A stretch of DNA of 64,000 nt. Source: Roseateles terrae (lineage in GTDB: Bacteria; Pseudomonadota; Gammaproteobacteria; Burkholderiales; Burkholderiaceae_C). The position numbers were made by a program, and so were the translations under genes. Below are positions 45,970 to 53,812 of this stretch, one piece after another. How positions within the stretch are numbered: the first letter of the stretch is position 1; each line of letters opens with the position of its first letter. The stretch is taken from contig NZ_JACHXO010000002.1 of the NCBI RefSeq assembly GCF_014192155.1, positions 310,001 to 374,000 on the forward strand, read 5' to 3'. The notes under the pieces were generated by a model that worked only from the letters and a program-made list of their open reading frames with translations, did not search any database and had not been told where the DNA came from.

Positions 45970-45994
45970 AAAAGCCCGCTCCGGCGGGCTTTTT
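45970..45994 (+). terminator. Intrinsic terminator of rpsT
   Basis: AGCCCGC-TCCG-GCGGGCT followed by TTTT, about 30 nt after the rpsT stop codon. An A run precedes the stem, so it could also work leftward. Confidence 0.9.
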
Positions 45995-46067
45995 CATTGG
46001 CGGCTGGCATCTTCCCGTCCGTAGGCCCGTAGGTTGTTGGCCTCCTAGGCCTTCAGGCCTTCAAGGC

Positions 46068-46874
46068 TCAAGCCCTCAGCGGCATCGGTGCACTGCCCAC
46101 CACCTCGCGTGCGTGCAGCCAGTCCACCACATTGCGCGCCACCCATTCGCCATCATCCAGTGGCAGATCATGCCCGGCACGGGCATGCAGGCGCAGCGGT
46201 GCGCCCCAGGCCCGACTGATGGCCTGTGAACAGCGCCAGTCCACCAGCTCATCTCCCTGACTGCAGAGCAGCAGCATCGGCGGATGCGGCCGGTTCCAGC
46301 TCGCCCGGTAGCGTACGGCGGCCAGCAATTGGCGCAGCGCATTGCGGCGTCGCACCGGATGCTTGCGCTGCAGTTGCACCCAATGGTCCAGCACCTGATC
46401 CGGCTGCCGCTGCAGCCGCGTGGTCATGGCCAGCACCCTCGCCTCCCGCTGGCGCAGACTCAACCGGAACAGGCTGAGCGTCAGCAGCGACCAGTAATTG
46501 CCCGGCCGCAAACGCCGAAAAAATGCACTGAAGGGCCGCAGGCTGGTGTTGATCAGCACCACCGACGCCAGCTCCTTCGGATAACGCGAAGCCCAGTCGC
46601 TCGCCACCATCGCACCGAGCGACATCGCCAGCACATGACACGGCATCTGCACGCCGCGGCGCTGCAGTTCGCGGCGGCAAGCCTCCACCATGTCGGACAC
46701 CTGCGTCGGACTGTCCTGCTCACAGAGCCGGCCGTTGCCCGGCAGGTCCAGCAGTTCCAGACGCACCTCCGGCTGCTGGGCGCGCAAGGCCCGCAGCAGA
46801 CGCGAAGGAAAGTCGCCCCAGTGGCCACTTTCGCGCGTCAATCCTCTCAGCAATATCCAGGTCGTTTCACTCAT
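46068..46874 (-). CDS. Alpha/beta hydrolase
   Basis: A 268-residue hydrolase. LLRGLTRESGHWGDFP is the oxyanion-type N-terminal region, HVLAMSLGAMVASDWA contains the nucleophile elbow (consensus GxSxG read as AMSLG, nucleophile Ser), LLCSQGDELVDWRCS carries the acidic residue and RLHARAGHDLPLDD the His. The substrate is unknown. The ATG at 46874 overlaps the stop of the M14-type gene, so the two are coupled; a longer upstream frame lies inside that gene. Confidence 0.86.
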   Translation of the reverse strand: MSETTWILLRGLTRESGHWGDFPSRLLRALRAQQPEVRLELLDLPGNGRLCEQDSPTQVSDMVEACRRELQRRGVQMPCHVLAMSLGAMVASDWASRYPKELASVVLINTSLRPFSAFFRRLRPGNYWSLLTLSLFRLSLRQREARVLAMTTRLQRQPDQVLDHWVQLQRKHPVRRRNALRQLLAAVRYRASWNRPHPPMLLLCSQGDELVDWRCSQAISRAWGAPLRLHARAGHDLPLDDGEWVARNVVDWLHAREVVGSAPMPLRA

Positions 46875-47926
46875 GCCCGGTTCCGTCGATACCATCGAAT
46901 CAGGGCCTGCTCTCCATGGTCCCAGCGCGTTTCCGGGCCCGGCAGCCACCGGGACGCGCTCTGCGTGGCGCGCATCATGAAGTCCATCCAGGCCATATGT
47001 CTCCGGAGTACCCGCTGCTGTCTGTGTTCGATCAGCGGATTGAACATTCCGTGCCGGGAGAGTAGCTGCCTCGGATTTTTCTTCACCCACAGCCATGACC
47101 CCATTTCGAGCGTCATAGGGAGGAAGATCCCCCGATCCAGGGTGATGGATTCGTCATAGAGATGGTCCCAGAGATCGCCATGAGCCAGGTAGTGGCGGCT
47201 CTGCGGCTCCAGGACATAGGGGTGCGGCGAGAGTCCCTGGTCCAGCACCTCGCACAGCGCATGCACCTCGGCCAGATGTTTCATCGGACGGCGGCTGCGC
47301 GCATAAGGGAACCAGATGCGGTCATGCAGGCCAAAGCCGGAGTGGCAGTCGATGCTGAGCGAAAAGGGGCGGCCCAGCAGTTCTTCCCGCATCAGGCGGC
47401 ACAGGGCCTCGCTTTCCGGCTGAAGCGGCCCTCCCGCTGGCCCGCGGTACCAGGGCATCCAGGCGCCGAACCGGTGTCCCCCCACCAGCCAGGGCACCGC
47501 GCGGTCGGCGTCCTGAGGGCCGTTGCGCATCAGATCGACGCCGGCCGGATTGGACCGTCGCCCCAGCAGGATGCCGCCGGGATTCACCAGCGGCAGGAAG
47601 ACCAGACGGACCGATTCCAGCTGCTGGTGCAGGCTCACATCCCAGCGCAGGCGGCGCACCAGGCTGCCGAGATAGGCCAGCGCCACCTGCGCGCCGATCC
47701 GCTCCAGTCCGTGCACTCCCCCGATGACCGCCATCGCCGGCACCGATGGATCGGGGTTGCCCAGCGTGATGGCCAGCACCGGCAGCTGTGCGCCGCCCGC
47801 CGACACCTGCGCCAGCTCACGGCAATGCAGCAGCGTGCCGCCTCGTTCGACGAGCCGGAGCAGTTCATGCAGTTCAGGGAGTACGGGGGCGGTGCGGACC
47901 GCCGCGTCGGCGGGGACCACGGCCAT
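46871..47926 (-). CDS. M14-type zinc carboxypeptidase/deacylase family protein
   Basis: A 351-residue protein. GGVHGLERIGAQVALAYL provides the His-x2-Glu zinc pair, LPLVNPGGILLGRRSNPAGVDLMRN the substrate-binding Asn/Arg region, SIDCHSGFG the third zinc His, and TLEMGSWLW the general-base Glu. This is the pattern of M14 carboxypeptidases and succinylglutamate desuccinylase-like enzymes. No signal peptide is visible, so a cytoplasmic role on peptides or amidated metabolites is likely. It is coupled by a 4-nt overlap to the hydrolase gene. Confidence 0.85.
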   Translation of the reverse strand: MAVVPADAAVRTAPVLPELHELLRLVERGGTLLHCRELAQVSAGGAQLPVLAITLGNPDPSVPAMAVIGGVHGLERIGAQVALAYLGSLVRRLRWDVSLHQQLESVRLVFLPLVNPGGILLGRRSNPAGVDLMRNGPQDADRAVPWLVGGHRFGAWMPWYRGPAGGPLQPESEALCRLMREELLGRPFSLSIDCHSGFGLHDRIWFPYARSRRPMKHLAEVHALCEVLDQGLSPHPYVLEPQSRHYLAHGDLWDHLYDESITLDRGIFLPMTLEMGSWLWVKKNPRQLLSRHGMFNPLIEHRQQRVLRRHMAWMDFMMRATQSASRWLPGPETRWDHGEQALIRWYRRNRA

Positions 47927-48029
47927 GGGGATTTCGGAGGAAACCCGGCACGGTAGGGGGAAACAGCAGGAAAGGCGATGGCCCGGACGGACCATGGAGG
48001 GGCGTGGGGGGCGCTTTGGCAGTGGCCGA

Positions 48030-48377
48030 TCAGCCGCGGGCCACCCCGGGTGCTGGCATCGGCGGGTCCGGCAGCAGGCAGGCATCCACCACCTGCAGCT
48101 TGTTGTCACGGGCGAAGTTCATGACGAAGTCCCAGGCCATCGGCTCCACCGACTTCAGCGCTTCGCTGACGATCACGCACTTCACGCCATTGATGACCCG
48201 CGGCACGCAATACGGGGAGTAGCCAATGTGCGCATCCCGCCCAGTCCGCACCCCACCGGGGCGAAAGCAGGACATGGCTCCGGCCAGACGCTCAGCCCAG
48301 TCGCTCGGTCGAAAGGTGCGGCCATCCGTCGTGATTCCCTGGATGAACACTTCTCGCGGCTTGGGCTGCTCAGTCAT
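48030..48377 (-). CDS. DUF3579 family protein
   Basis: A 115-residue protein with VFIQGITTDGRTFRPSDWAERLAGAMS, YSPYCVPRVINGVKCVIVSEAL and AWDFVMNFARDNKLQVVDACLLP, the conserved DUF3579 pattern. The family is largely betaproteobacterial, usually encoded beside argD/argF or rpsT as here, and has no established function. It is divergent from argD. Confidence 0.9.
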   Translation of the reverse strand: MTEQPKPREVFIQGITTDGRTFRPSDWAERLAGAMSCFRPGGVRTGRDAHIGYSPYCVPRVINGVKCVIVSEALKSVEPMAWDFVMNFARDNKLQVVDACLLPDPPMPAPGVARG

Positions 48378-48544
48378 GCGTCACTCGTTGATTCCTATGC
48401 CGCGCCGCAGGGCGCCGGGCAAAAGCGGTATTGTGCCTCGGATGTGTTGCGTCGCAGCACATGAGGGGCTCTCTGCGCCCGTCTGAGCCGTGCGGGATAC
48501 GACGCAGGCGGGACTTTTTTAAAGCACGGCCCGTAGAATCAATC

Positions 48545-48566
48545 GCTCCTTCCGAGGAGCTTTTTT
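48545..48566 (+). terminator. Terminator-like hairpin in the argD leader
   Basis: GCTCC-TTCCGA-GGAGC followed by six T residues lies about 75 nt upstream of the argD ATG and just after a possible -10 element TAGAAT (48534-48539). No rightward gene ends nearby, so it may be an attenuator or part of the leader rather than an operon terminator. Confidence 0.5.
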
Positions 48567-48640
48567 CATTGCGATTCCCGGCCCGATGCCGGTTCCGCGC
48601 AATGCCAACCAACGTTTTGCCACCCTGTTTTGGAGACTTG

Positions 48641-49861
48641 ATGAACGCCCAGGAGTCCACGTTCGCCGCCCCGTCCGAACCCCACGTCATGCAAACCTAC
48701 GGCCGCCTGCCCATCGCCCTGTCGCACGGCGAAGGCTGCCAGGTGTGGGATACGGCCGGCCGACGATACCTGGACGCGTTGTCAGGCATCGCCGTCAACA
48801 CGCTGGGGCACAACCACCCCCGGCTGGTGGCGGCCCTTCGGGACCAAGTCGGCAAGCTGATTCACACCAGCAACTACTACCACGTCCCGCTGCAGGAGCA
48901 ACTGGCGGCCAAGCTCTGCGAGCTCTCCGGCCTCACCAACGCCTTCTTCTGCAACTCCGGGCTCGAAGCCAATGAGGCCGCGATCAAGATCGCGCGCAAG
49001 TTCGGCCACGACCGGGGCAACACCAATCCGGCCATCATCGTGTTCGAGAAGGCCTTCCACGGCCGCTCGCTGGCCACGCTGTCGGCCACCGGCAATCCCA
49101 AGGTGCAGGCCGGTTTCGGTCCGCTGGTGCCCGGCTTCGTGCGGGTGCCGCTGAACGACCTGCCCGCGCTGGAAGCGGCCATTGCCCAGAACCCGAATGT
49201 CACGGCCATCTTCCTGGAGACCATCCAGGGCGAAGGCGGCATCAACCCGGCGCACATGCAGTTCCTGAAGGACCTGCGACGCCTGTGCGACCAGCACGAT
49301 CTGCTGCTGATGCTGGACGAAGTGCAGTGCGGCATCGGCCGTACCGGCAAGTGGTTCGCGCATCAGTGGGCCGGCATTCAGCCGGACGTGATGCCGCTGG
49401 CCAAGGGCCTGGGTTCGGGTGTTCCGATCGGCTCGGTGGTCTGCGGTCCGCGTGCGGCCAAGGTGCTGGGCCCGGGCAACCACGGCACCACCTTCGGCGG
49501 CAACCCGCTGGCGATGCGTGCCGGCTCTGAAACCCTGGCCATCATGGAAGCCGACGGCCTGCTGGAGAACGCCACGCAGCGCGGTGCGGAACTCAAGGCG
49601 GCACTTGAAGCGGGGCTGGCCGGCGTGCCGGGCTTTGTGGAAGTGCGCGGGTACGGCCTGATGATCGGCGTGCAGCTGGACCGCCCCTGCGGCGCCCTGC
49701 TGGCCCAGGCAGCCGAAGAAGCGCAGCTGCTGATCAGCGTCACCGCTGACTCGGTGGTGCGCCTGCTGCCGGCGCTGATCGTCACCCGCGAGGAAGTGGC
49801 CGAGATCGCAGCCCGTCTGGTGCCGCTGATCAAGCGCTTCCTCGCAGCCCCCGCATCATGA
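48641..49861 (+). CDS. argD: Acetylornithine/succinyldiaminopimelate aminotransferase
   Basis: A 406-residue class III PLP aminotransferase that converts N-acetylglutamate semialdehyde to N-acetylornithine; ArgD enzymes often also serve lysine synthesis. Visible are YLDALSGIAVNTLGHNHP, CNSGLEANEAAIKIARK, LDEVQCGIGRTG and PLAKGLGSGVPIG with the PLP Lys255. The ATG at 48641 has TGGAG upstream; an in-frame earlier ATG has no conserved sequence. The stop overlaps the argF start by 4 nt. Confidence 0.94.
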   Translation: MNAQESTFAAPSEPHVMQTYGRLPIALSHGEGCQVWDTAGRRYLDALSGIAVNTLGHNHPRLVAALRDQVGKLIHTSNYYHVPLQEQLAAKLCELSGLTNAFFCNSGLEANEAAIKIARKFGHDRGNTNPAIIVFEKAFHGRSLATLSATGNPKVQAGFGPLVPGFVRVPLNDLPALEAAIAQNPNVTAIFLETIQGEGGINPAHMQFLKDLRRLCDQHDLLLMLDEVQCGIGRTGKWFAHQWAGIQPDVMPLAKGLGSGVPIGSVVCGPRAAKVLGPGNHGTTFGGNPLAMRAGSETLAIMEADGLLENATQRGAELKAALEAGLAGVPGFVEVRGYGLMIGVQLDRPCGALLAQAAEEAQLLISVTADSVVRLLPALIVTREEVAEIAARLVPLIKRFLAAPAS

Positions 49862-50823
49862 AGCCGGGAGACAGACTGATGCGCCACTACCTGCAGTTCA
49901 AGGATCTGCGCGCGGAAGAGTACGCCTATCTGTTCGACCGGGCGGCCATCATCAAGCGCCGCTTCAAGAACTACGAGAAGTACCAGCCGCTGACCGACCG
50001 CACGCTGGCGATGATCTTCGAGAAGGCCAGCACCCGCACGCGGGTGAGCTTCGAGGCCGGCATGTACCAGATGGGTGGCTCGGTGGTGCACCTCACCACC
50101 GGCGACAGCCAGCTGGGCCGTGCCGAGCCGATCGAGGACAGCGCCCGCGTCATCAGCCGCATGGTCGACCTGGTGATGATCCGCACCTTCGAGCAGACCA
50201 AGATCGAGCGCTTTGCGGCGCACTCGCGGGTGCCGGTCATCAACGGCCTGACCAACGAGTACCACCCCTGCCAGATCCTCGCCGACCTGTTCACCTTTAT
50301 CGAGCAGCGCGGCATGGACCGACGCGGCGCCATCGACATGGACTGCCTCAAGGGCCGTGTCGTGGCGTGGGTGGGTGACGGCAACAACATGGCCAACACC
50401 TGGCTGCAGGCGGCGGAGATCCTGGGCTTCACCGTCCACGTGAGCACCCCCAGCGGTTATGAGATCGATCCGGCGGTGGCCGGCATCCAGAACCGCGACT
50501 GCTACAAGGTCTTCAAGGACCCGCGGCAGGCATGCGCGGGGGCGGACCTGGTGACCACCGACGTCTGGACCAGCATGGGCTACGAGGCGGAGAACGAAAC
50601 CCGCCGCACCGCCTTTGCCGACTGGTGCGTTGATGCGGACATGATGGCGCGGGCCAAGCCCGATGCGCTGTTCATGCACTGCCTGCCGGCCCACCGCGGC
50701 GAAGAGGTGGCGGCAGAGGTGATCGACGGGCCGCAGTCGGTGGTCTGGGATGAAGCGGAGAACCGCATGCATGTCCAGAAGGCGCTGATGGAGTACCTCT
50801 TGCTCGGCCGGATCGGCGGGTGA
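49858..50823 (+). CDS. argF: Ornithine carbamoyltransferase
   Basis: A 321-residue enzyme making citrulline from ornithine and carbamoyl phosphate. EKASTRTRVSFEAGM is the carbamoyl-phosphate site; GLTNEYHPCQILADL and FMHCLPAHRGEEV supply the ornithine-side residues, including the catalytic Cys. ATG 49858 overlaps the argD stop (ATGA); an alternative ATG lies seven codons in. argD and argF form an arginine operon. Confidence 0.96.
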   Translation: MKPGDRLMRHYLQFKDLRAEEYAYLFDRAAIIKRRFKNYEKYQPLTDRTLAMIFEKASTRTRVSFEAGMYQMGGSVVHLTTGDSQLGRAEPIEDSARVISRMVDLVMIRTFEQTKIERFAAHSRVPVINGLTNEYHPCQILADLFTFIEQRGMDRRGAIDMDCLKGRVVAWVGDGNNMANTWLQAAEILGFTVHVSTPSGYEIDPAVAGIQNRDCYKVFKDPRQACAGADLVTTDVWTSMGYEAENETRRTAFADWCVDADMMARAKPDALFMHCLPAHRGEEVAAEVIDGPQSVVWDEAENRMHVQKALMEYLLLGRIGG

Positions 50824-50874
50824 AGTCGCTTCACGGCGACTGAGGCCTGCGGGCCAGACATGCAGTCCGCCCAC

Positions 50875-50909
50875 AGGGGTCCGGTGTTCAACCGGACCCC
50901 TTGTTTTTT
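50875..50909 (+). terminator. Intrinsic terminator of argDF
   Basis: AGGGGTCCGGT and ACCGGACCCCT form a perfect 11-bp stem with a 5-nt loop, followed by TTGTTTTTT. It ends the argDF transcript about 52 nt after the argF stop and insulates the downstream pigment cluster. Confidence 0.92.
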
Positions 50910-50955
50910 GTCAGTCGCCCCACGTATTCATGCACCCCCGTTGGGGGGGCGTGCC

Positions 50956-50971
50956 TAGGGAACGGTCCCTA
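50956..50971. promoter_or_regulatory. Perfect inverted repeat upstream of the aryl polyene cluster
   Basis: TAGGGA-ACGG-TCCCTA is a perfect 6-bp palindrome with a 4-bp spacer, 106 bp before the first cluster ATG. A second hairpin, CCCCC-GTT-GGGGG, lies just upstream at 50935-50947. The region between the argF terminator and 51077 should hold the cluster promoter, so this is a candidate operator; no cognate regulator is visible in the window. Confidence 0.5.
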
Positions 50972-51076
50972 TTAGTGCGACGGATGTGGCACAAATCCCG
51001 CAGGAAGTGCTTTCCCAAGTGGTCTTTGCCGTCAGCAATCGGCACACTGCCGCCTGCTGATTTCGTTTCCTTCCTC

Positions 51077-51868
51077 ATGCCGCATTTCCGTGTTTCTCGT
51101 TGGGCCGCCTGGTCACCGGGGCTGCCCACCCAGGAGCAGTGGCAGGCATGGTGTGAACGCCCCGACCTTGCCGCGCTGTGCGGCGACGCGCAGCCACCGC
51201 TGCAGGAGTTGCCGCCGATGACGCGGCGCCGCATCGACCCGGTCGGTCGCGCCGCGCTGCAAGCCGCTTTTCAGGCGCAAGGTCCGCACAGCACCGGCCC
51301 TGTGGTGTTCACCTCCCGCTGGGGCGAGATTGCGCGCTCGGTCTCGCTGCTGCGTGAATTGACGCAGGGGCAACCCCTGTCCCCCACCGCCTTCAGCCTC
51401 TCGGTGCACAACGCCCAGGGCGCCGTGTATTCCATCGCCCGCGGGGACACCGAGAACTACACCGCCCTGTCCGCGGGCCCCTGCAGCGCCGCGGCCGGTG
51501 TCTGTGAAGCCCTGGGCCTGCTCGCCGAAGGAGCACAGCAGGTGTTGGTGGTGAGCGTGGAAGCCCCGCTGCCGGATCCGTATCAGGCATTTGAGGCCGC
51601 CCCGCTGCCCTTGCGCGCATGGGCAGCGCTGATCGAAGCCGGCGGTCCGCTGCGTCTGGAAGCCACGTCGCTGCACGAAAACGGCCACGATCACAATCAC
51701 GACCAGGACCAGGATCAGACGCAGCTGCCGGCCCAGCTGCAGCCGCCTGAGCCGCCGCTTGCGCGCCCCGACGCCGCCCTGCCGCCCGACCTCGCTGCCC
51801 TGCGCATGCTGACCGGCGCCCTGCCATCCCTGCGTCAAGCCGGTTGGCACTGGACCCGTCATGACTGA
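51077..51868 (+). CDS. apeC: Beta-ketoacyl synthase N-terminal-like protein (APE chain-length-factor type)
   Basis: A 263-residue protein matching the ketoacyl-synthase N-terminal-like (Ketoacyl-synt_2) family found in aryl polyene clusters, where it pairs with a full ketosynthase as chain-length factor. VVFTSRWGEIARSVSLLREL, SPTAFSLSVHNAQGAVYSIARGDTENYTAL and the SAGPCSAAAG turn around Cys136 are recognisable. It covers only half a ketosynthase and lacks the two catalytic histidines. Residues about 200-222 are a His/Asp/Gln-rich low-complexity insertion. First gene of the cluster; it overlaps the next gene by 8 nt. The symbol follows aryl polyene usage. Confidence 0.82.
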   Translation: MPHFRVSRWAAWSPGLPTQEQWQAWCERPDLAALCGDAQPPLQELPPMTRRRIDPVGRAALQAAFQAQGPHSTGPVVFTSRWGEIARSVSLLRELTQGQPLSPTAFSLSVHNAQGAVYSIARGDTENYTALSAGPCSAAAGVCEALGLLAEGAQQVLVVSVEAPLPDPYQAFEAAPLPLRAWAALIEAGGPLRLEATSLHENGHDHNHDQDQDQTQLPAQLQPPEPPLARPDAALPPDLAALRMLTGALPSLRQAGWHWTRHD

Positions 51869-52730
51869 GCTGCTGGCGTGGCCCGGACGGCTGTGGCGCG
51901 TGCTGGCCACCGCCATCGCCTTCACCACTTTCGGTGGGGTGGGCCTGCTGCTGGGTCTGATCGTCTTTCCGCTGCTCAATCTGCTGGTGCGCTCCCCGCA
52001 GCGCCGCGGCCACCTGGCCCGCGGCTACATCTGCACCCTCTTCCGCCTGTTCATCGGCTGGATGCGCCTGCTGGGCCTGATCACCTATGAACTGCACGGC
52101 CTGGAGCGGCTGCAGCGCCAGGGCATGCTGGTGCTGGCCAACCATCCGACGCTGATCGACACCGTCTTCCTCATCGCACTGGTTCCAAATGCCAACTGCG
52201 TGGTGAAGTCAACACTTGCGACCCATCCGTGCACCCGCGGACCGGTGCGGGCCACCGGTTATATCTGCAACAATTCGGGCTCTGACCTGTTGCGCAGCTG
52301 TATTGAAGCGGTAAAGGCAGGCGGAAACCTGATCATTTTTCCCGAAGGGACGCGCTCGCGCCCCGGGCAAGCCCTCACGATGCAACGGGGTGCCGCGCAA
52401 CTGGCGTTGCGGGGCGGGCTCGACATCACCCCGGTTCACATCCACTGCGAACCCCTGGGTCTCTACAAGGGCCAGCCCTGGTGGCGTGTGGCAGAGAAGC
52501 CCCTGCATTTCAGGCTGGAGGTCGCGCCGGACATGGCGACCGCCGCCTTCCTGGAAGCGGCCGGCGGTGAAGCCTCCCTGGCAGCACGCCGCCTGACGGA
52601 ACATCTGGTCCGGTACTTTTCACCCATCCCAAAACATCAAAACTCAATCTCGGGGAGCCATGCAAGCGCTGCAGAAGGAAATCAAGGAGCTGCTGATCTC
52701 GGCACTCCAGCTGGAAGACATCGGTCCTGA
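51861..52730 (+). CDS. 1-acyl-glycerol-phosphate acyltransferase-like protein (APE cluster)
   Basis: A 289-residue membrane acyltransferase of the PlsC/LPLAT family. Two N-terminal hydrophobic stretches (about 15-45 and 58-80) precede NHPTLIDTV (the NHx4D motif) and FPEGTRSRPG. In aryl polyene clusters such enzymes probably transfer acyl chains to the lipid anchor of the pigment. The frame stays open 71 nt into the following ACP gene, giving a C-terminal tail of about 30 residues without family features, an unusually long overlap here. Confidence 0.88.
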   Translation: MTELLAWPGRLWRVLATAIAFTTFGGVGLLLGLIVFPLLNLLVRSPQRRGHLARGYICTLFRLFIGWMRLLGLITYELHGLERLQRQGMLVLANHPTLIDTVFLIALVPNANCVVKSTLATHPCTRGPVRATGYICNNSGSDLLRSCIEAVKAGGNLIIFPEGTRSRPGQALTMQRGAAQLALRGGLDITPVHIHCEPLGLYKGQPWWRVAEKPLHFRLEVAPDMATAAFLEAAGGEASLAARRLTEHLVRYFSPIPKHQNSISGSHASAAEGNQGAADLGTPAGRHRS

Positions 52731-52926
52731 TGACATCGACGCACAGCAGCCGCTGTTCGTGGAAGGTCTCGGTCTGGATTCGATTGACGCGCTGGAACTG
52801 GGCCTGGCCCTGCAGAAGCGGTATGGCGTGAGCATGGCCGCCGACTCGGCCGAGACCCGTCGTCACTTCGCCAGCATCCATGCGCTGGCCGAGTTCGTCG
52901 CCGCCCACCGAAAAGTCGCTGCCTGA
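52660..52926 (+). CDS. apeE: Acyl carrier protein 1 (APE cluster)
   Basis: An 88-residue four-helix carrier. GLGLDSIDALELGLAL contains the phosphopantetheine site Ser41. GGGGAG before the ATG sets the start even though the codon lies inside the preceding gene. It carries the growing aryl polyene chain or starter. A second ACP gene follows; two ACPs are standard in these clusters. The symbol rests on gene order only. Confidence 0.92.
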   Translation: MQALQKEIKELLISALQLEDIGPDDIDAQQPLFVEGLGLDSIDALELGLALQKRYGVSMAADSAETRRHFASIHALAEFVAAHRKVAA

Positions 52927-52957
52927 GCGACGCCCGCCGTCCCAACGAGATCCGGCC

Positions 52958-53251
52958 ATGACCGACCAAGACATCTTCGAGCGCCTGCGCGCCATCCTGA
53001 TCGAGACCTTCGACATCGACGCCGAGCGCATCACGCCGCAGGCGCGCCTGTATGAGGACCTGGACATCGACAGCATCGATGCGGTGGACCTCATCGTTCG
53101 ACTCAAGCCGCTGGTGGGCAAGCGCCTGCAGCCGGAAGCCTTCAAGGCGGTGCGCACGCTGCAGGACGTCATCAACGCCCTGCAGGGCCTGATGCAGCCG
53201 GAGGCCGGCGCCGCGGCCAGCGACAAGCTCGAGGGCGCGACCGCGTCCTGA
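52958..53251 (+). CDS. apeF: Acyl carrier protein 2 (APE cluster)
   Basis: A 97-residue carrier with phosphopantetheine Ser39 in YEDLDIDSIDAVDLIVRL. A Glu/Ala-rich tail follows the fourth helix. It diverges clearly from the first ACP (pI and helix II differ), consistent with division of labour between starter loading and chain extension. Lies 31 nt after ACP1 and 12 nt before the membrane protein gene. Confidence 0.92.
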   Translation: MTDQDIFERLRAILIETFDIDAERITPQARLYEDLDIDSIDAVDLIVRLKPLVGKRLQPEAFKAVRTLQDVINALQGLMQPEAGAAASDKLEGATAS

Positions 53252-53263
53252 TCCGGGTCCATC

Positions 53264-53812
53264 ATGCGCTGGGCCCTCGTGCTGGCCCTGACGGCCGCTT
53301 ATCCCCTGCTGGTCTTCGCGAGCCTCGGTCACGTCGAGCCCCGCACCATGGCGCTGCTGTTGCTGGTGCTCGGCCTGCTACGCATGGCCAGCGGTAGCGG
53401 CGGCAAGGTGCAGGCCCGCTGGATCGTGGCGGGCGCGTTGCTGCTCGCCGTGCTCACGGCGCTGCTCAACCGCAGCCTGCCGCTCAAGCTGTATCCGGTC
53501 CTCGTCAATCTCGCCATGCTGGCCGTTTTCGCGGTGAGCCTGATGCGCGGGCCCAGCATCGTCGAACGGCTGGCACGTCTCACCGACCCGCATCTTCCGC
53601 CTGAAGCCATTGCCTACACCCGACGGGTGACGCAGATCTGGTGCGGCTTTTTCCTGCTCAACGGCGGCGTGGCCCTGGTGACCGCGCTGTGGACCAGTGA
53701 ACGTACCTGGGCCCTGTACAACGGCCTCATCTCGTATGGGCTGATGGGCCTGCTGATGGGCGGGGAGTGGCTGGTCCGCCGGCGCGTGCGCGCCAGGATG
53801 GCCGCCTCATGA
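53264..53812 (+). CDS. apeG: COG4648-type membrane protein (APE cluster)
   Basis: A 182-residue protein with five or six hydrophobic segments: residues about 3-20, 25-43, 49-65, 72-90, 122-142 and 150-168. AYPLLVFASLGHVEPR and RRVTQIWCGFFLLNGGVALVTALW are typical of the small membrane protein encoded between the ACP and AMP-ligase genes in aryl polyene clusters. Its role is not known; scaffolding of the assembly line at the membrane is one idea. The stop overlaps the next start (ATGA). Confidence 0.84.
   Translation: MRWALVLALTAAYPLLVFASLGHVEPRTMALLLLVLGLLRMASGSGGKVQARWIVAGALLLAVLTALLNRSLPLKLYPVLVNLAMLAVFAVSLMRGPSIVERLARLTDPHLPPEAIAYTRRVTQIWCGFFLLNGGVALVTALWTSERTWALYNGLISYGLMGLLMGGEWLVRRRVRARMAAS

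Noticed and set aside
46875-47096. A 74-residue N-terminal extension of the alpha/beta hydrolase
   Set aside because: It lies wholly inside the M14-type gene in another frame; the ATGA junction at 46871-46874 is the natural start.
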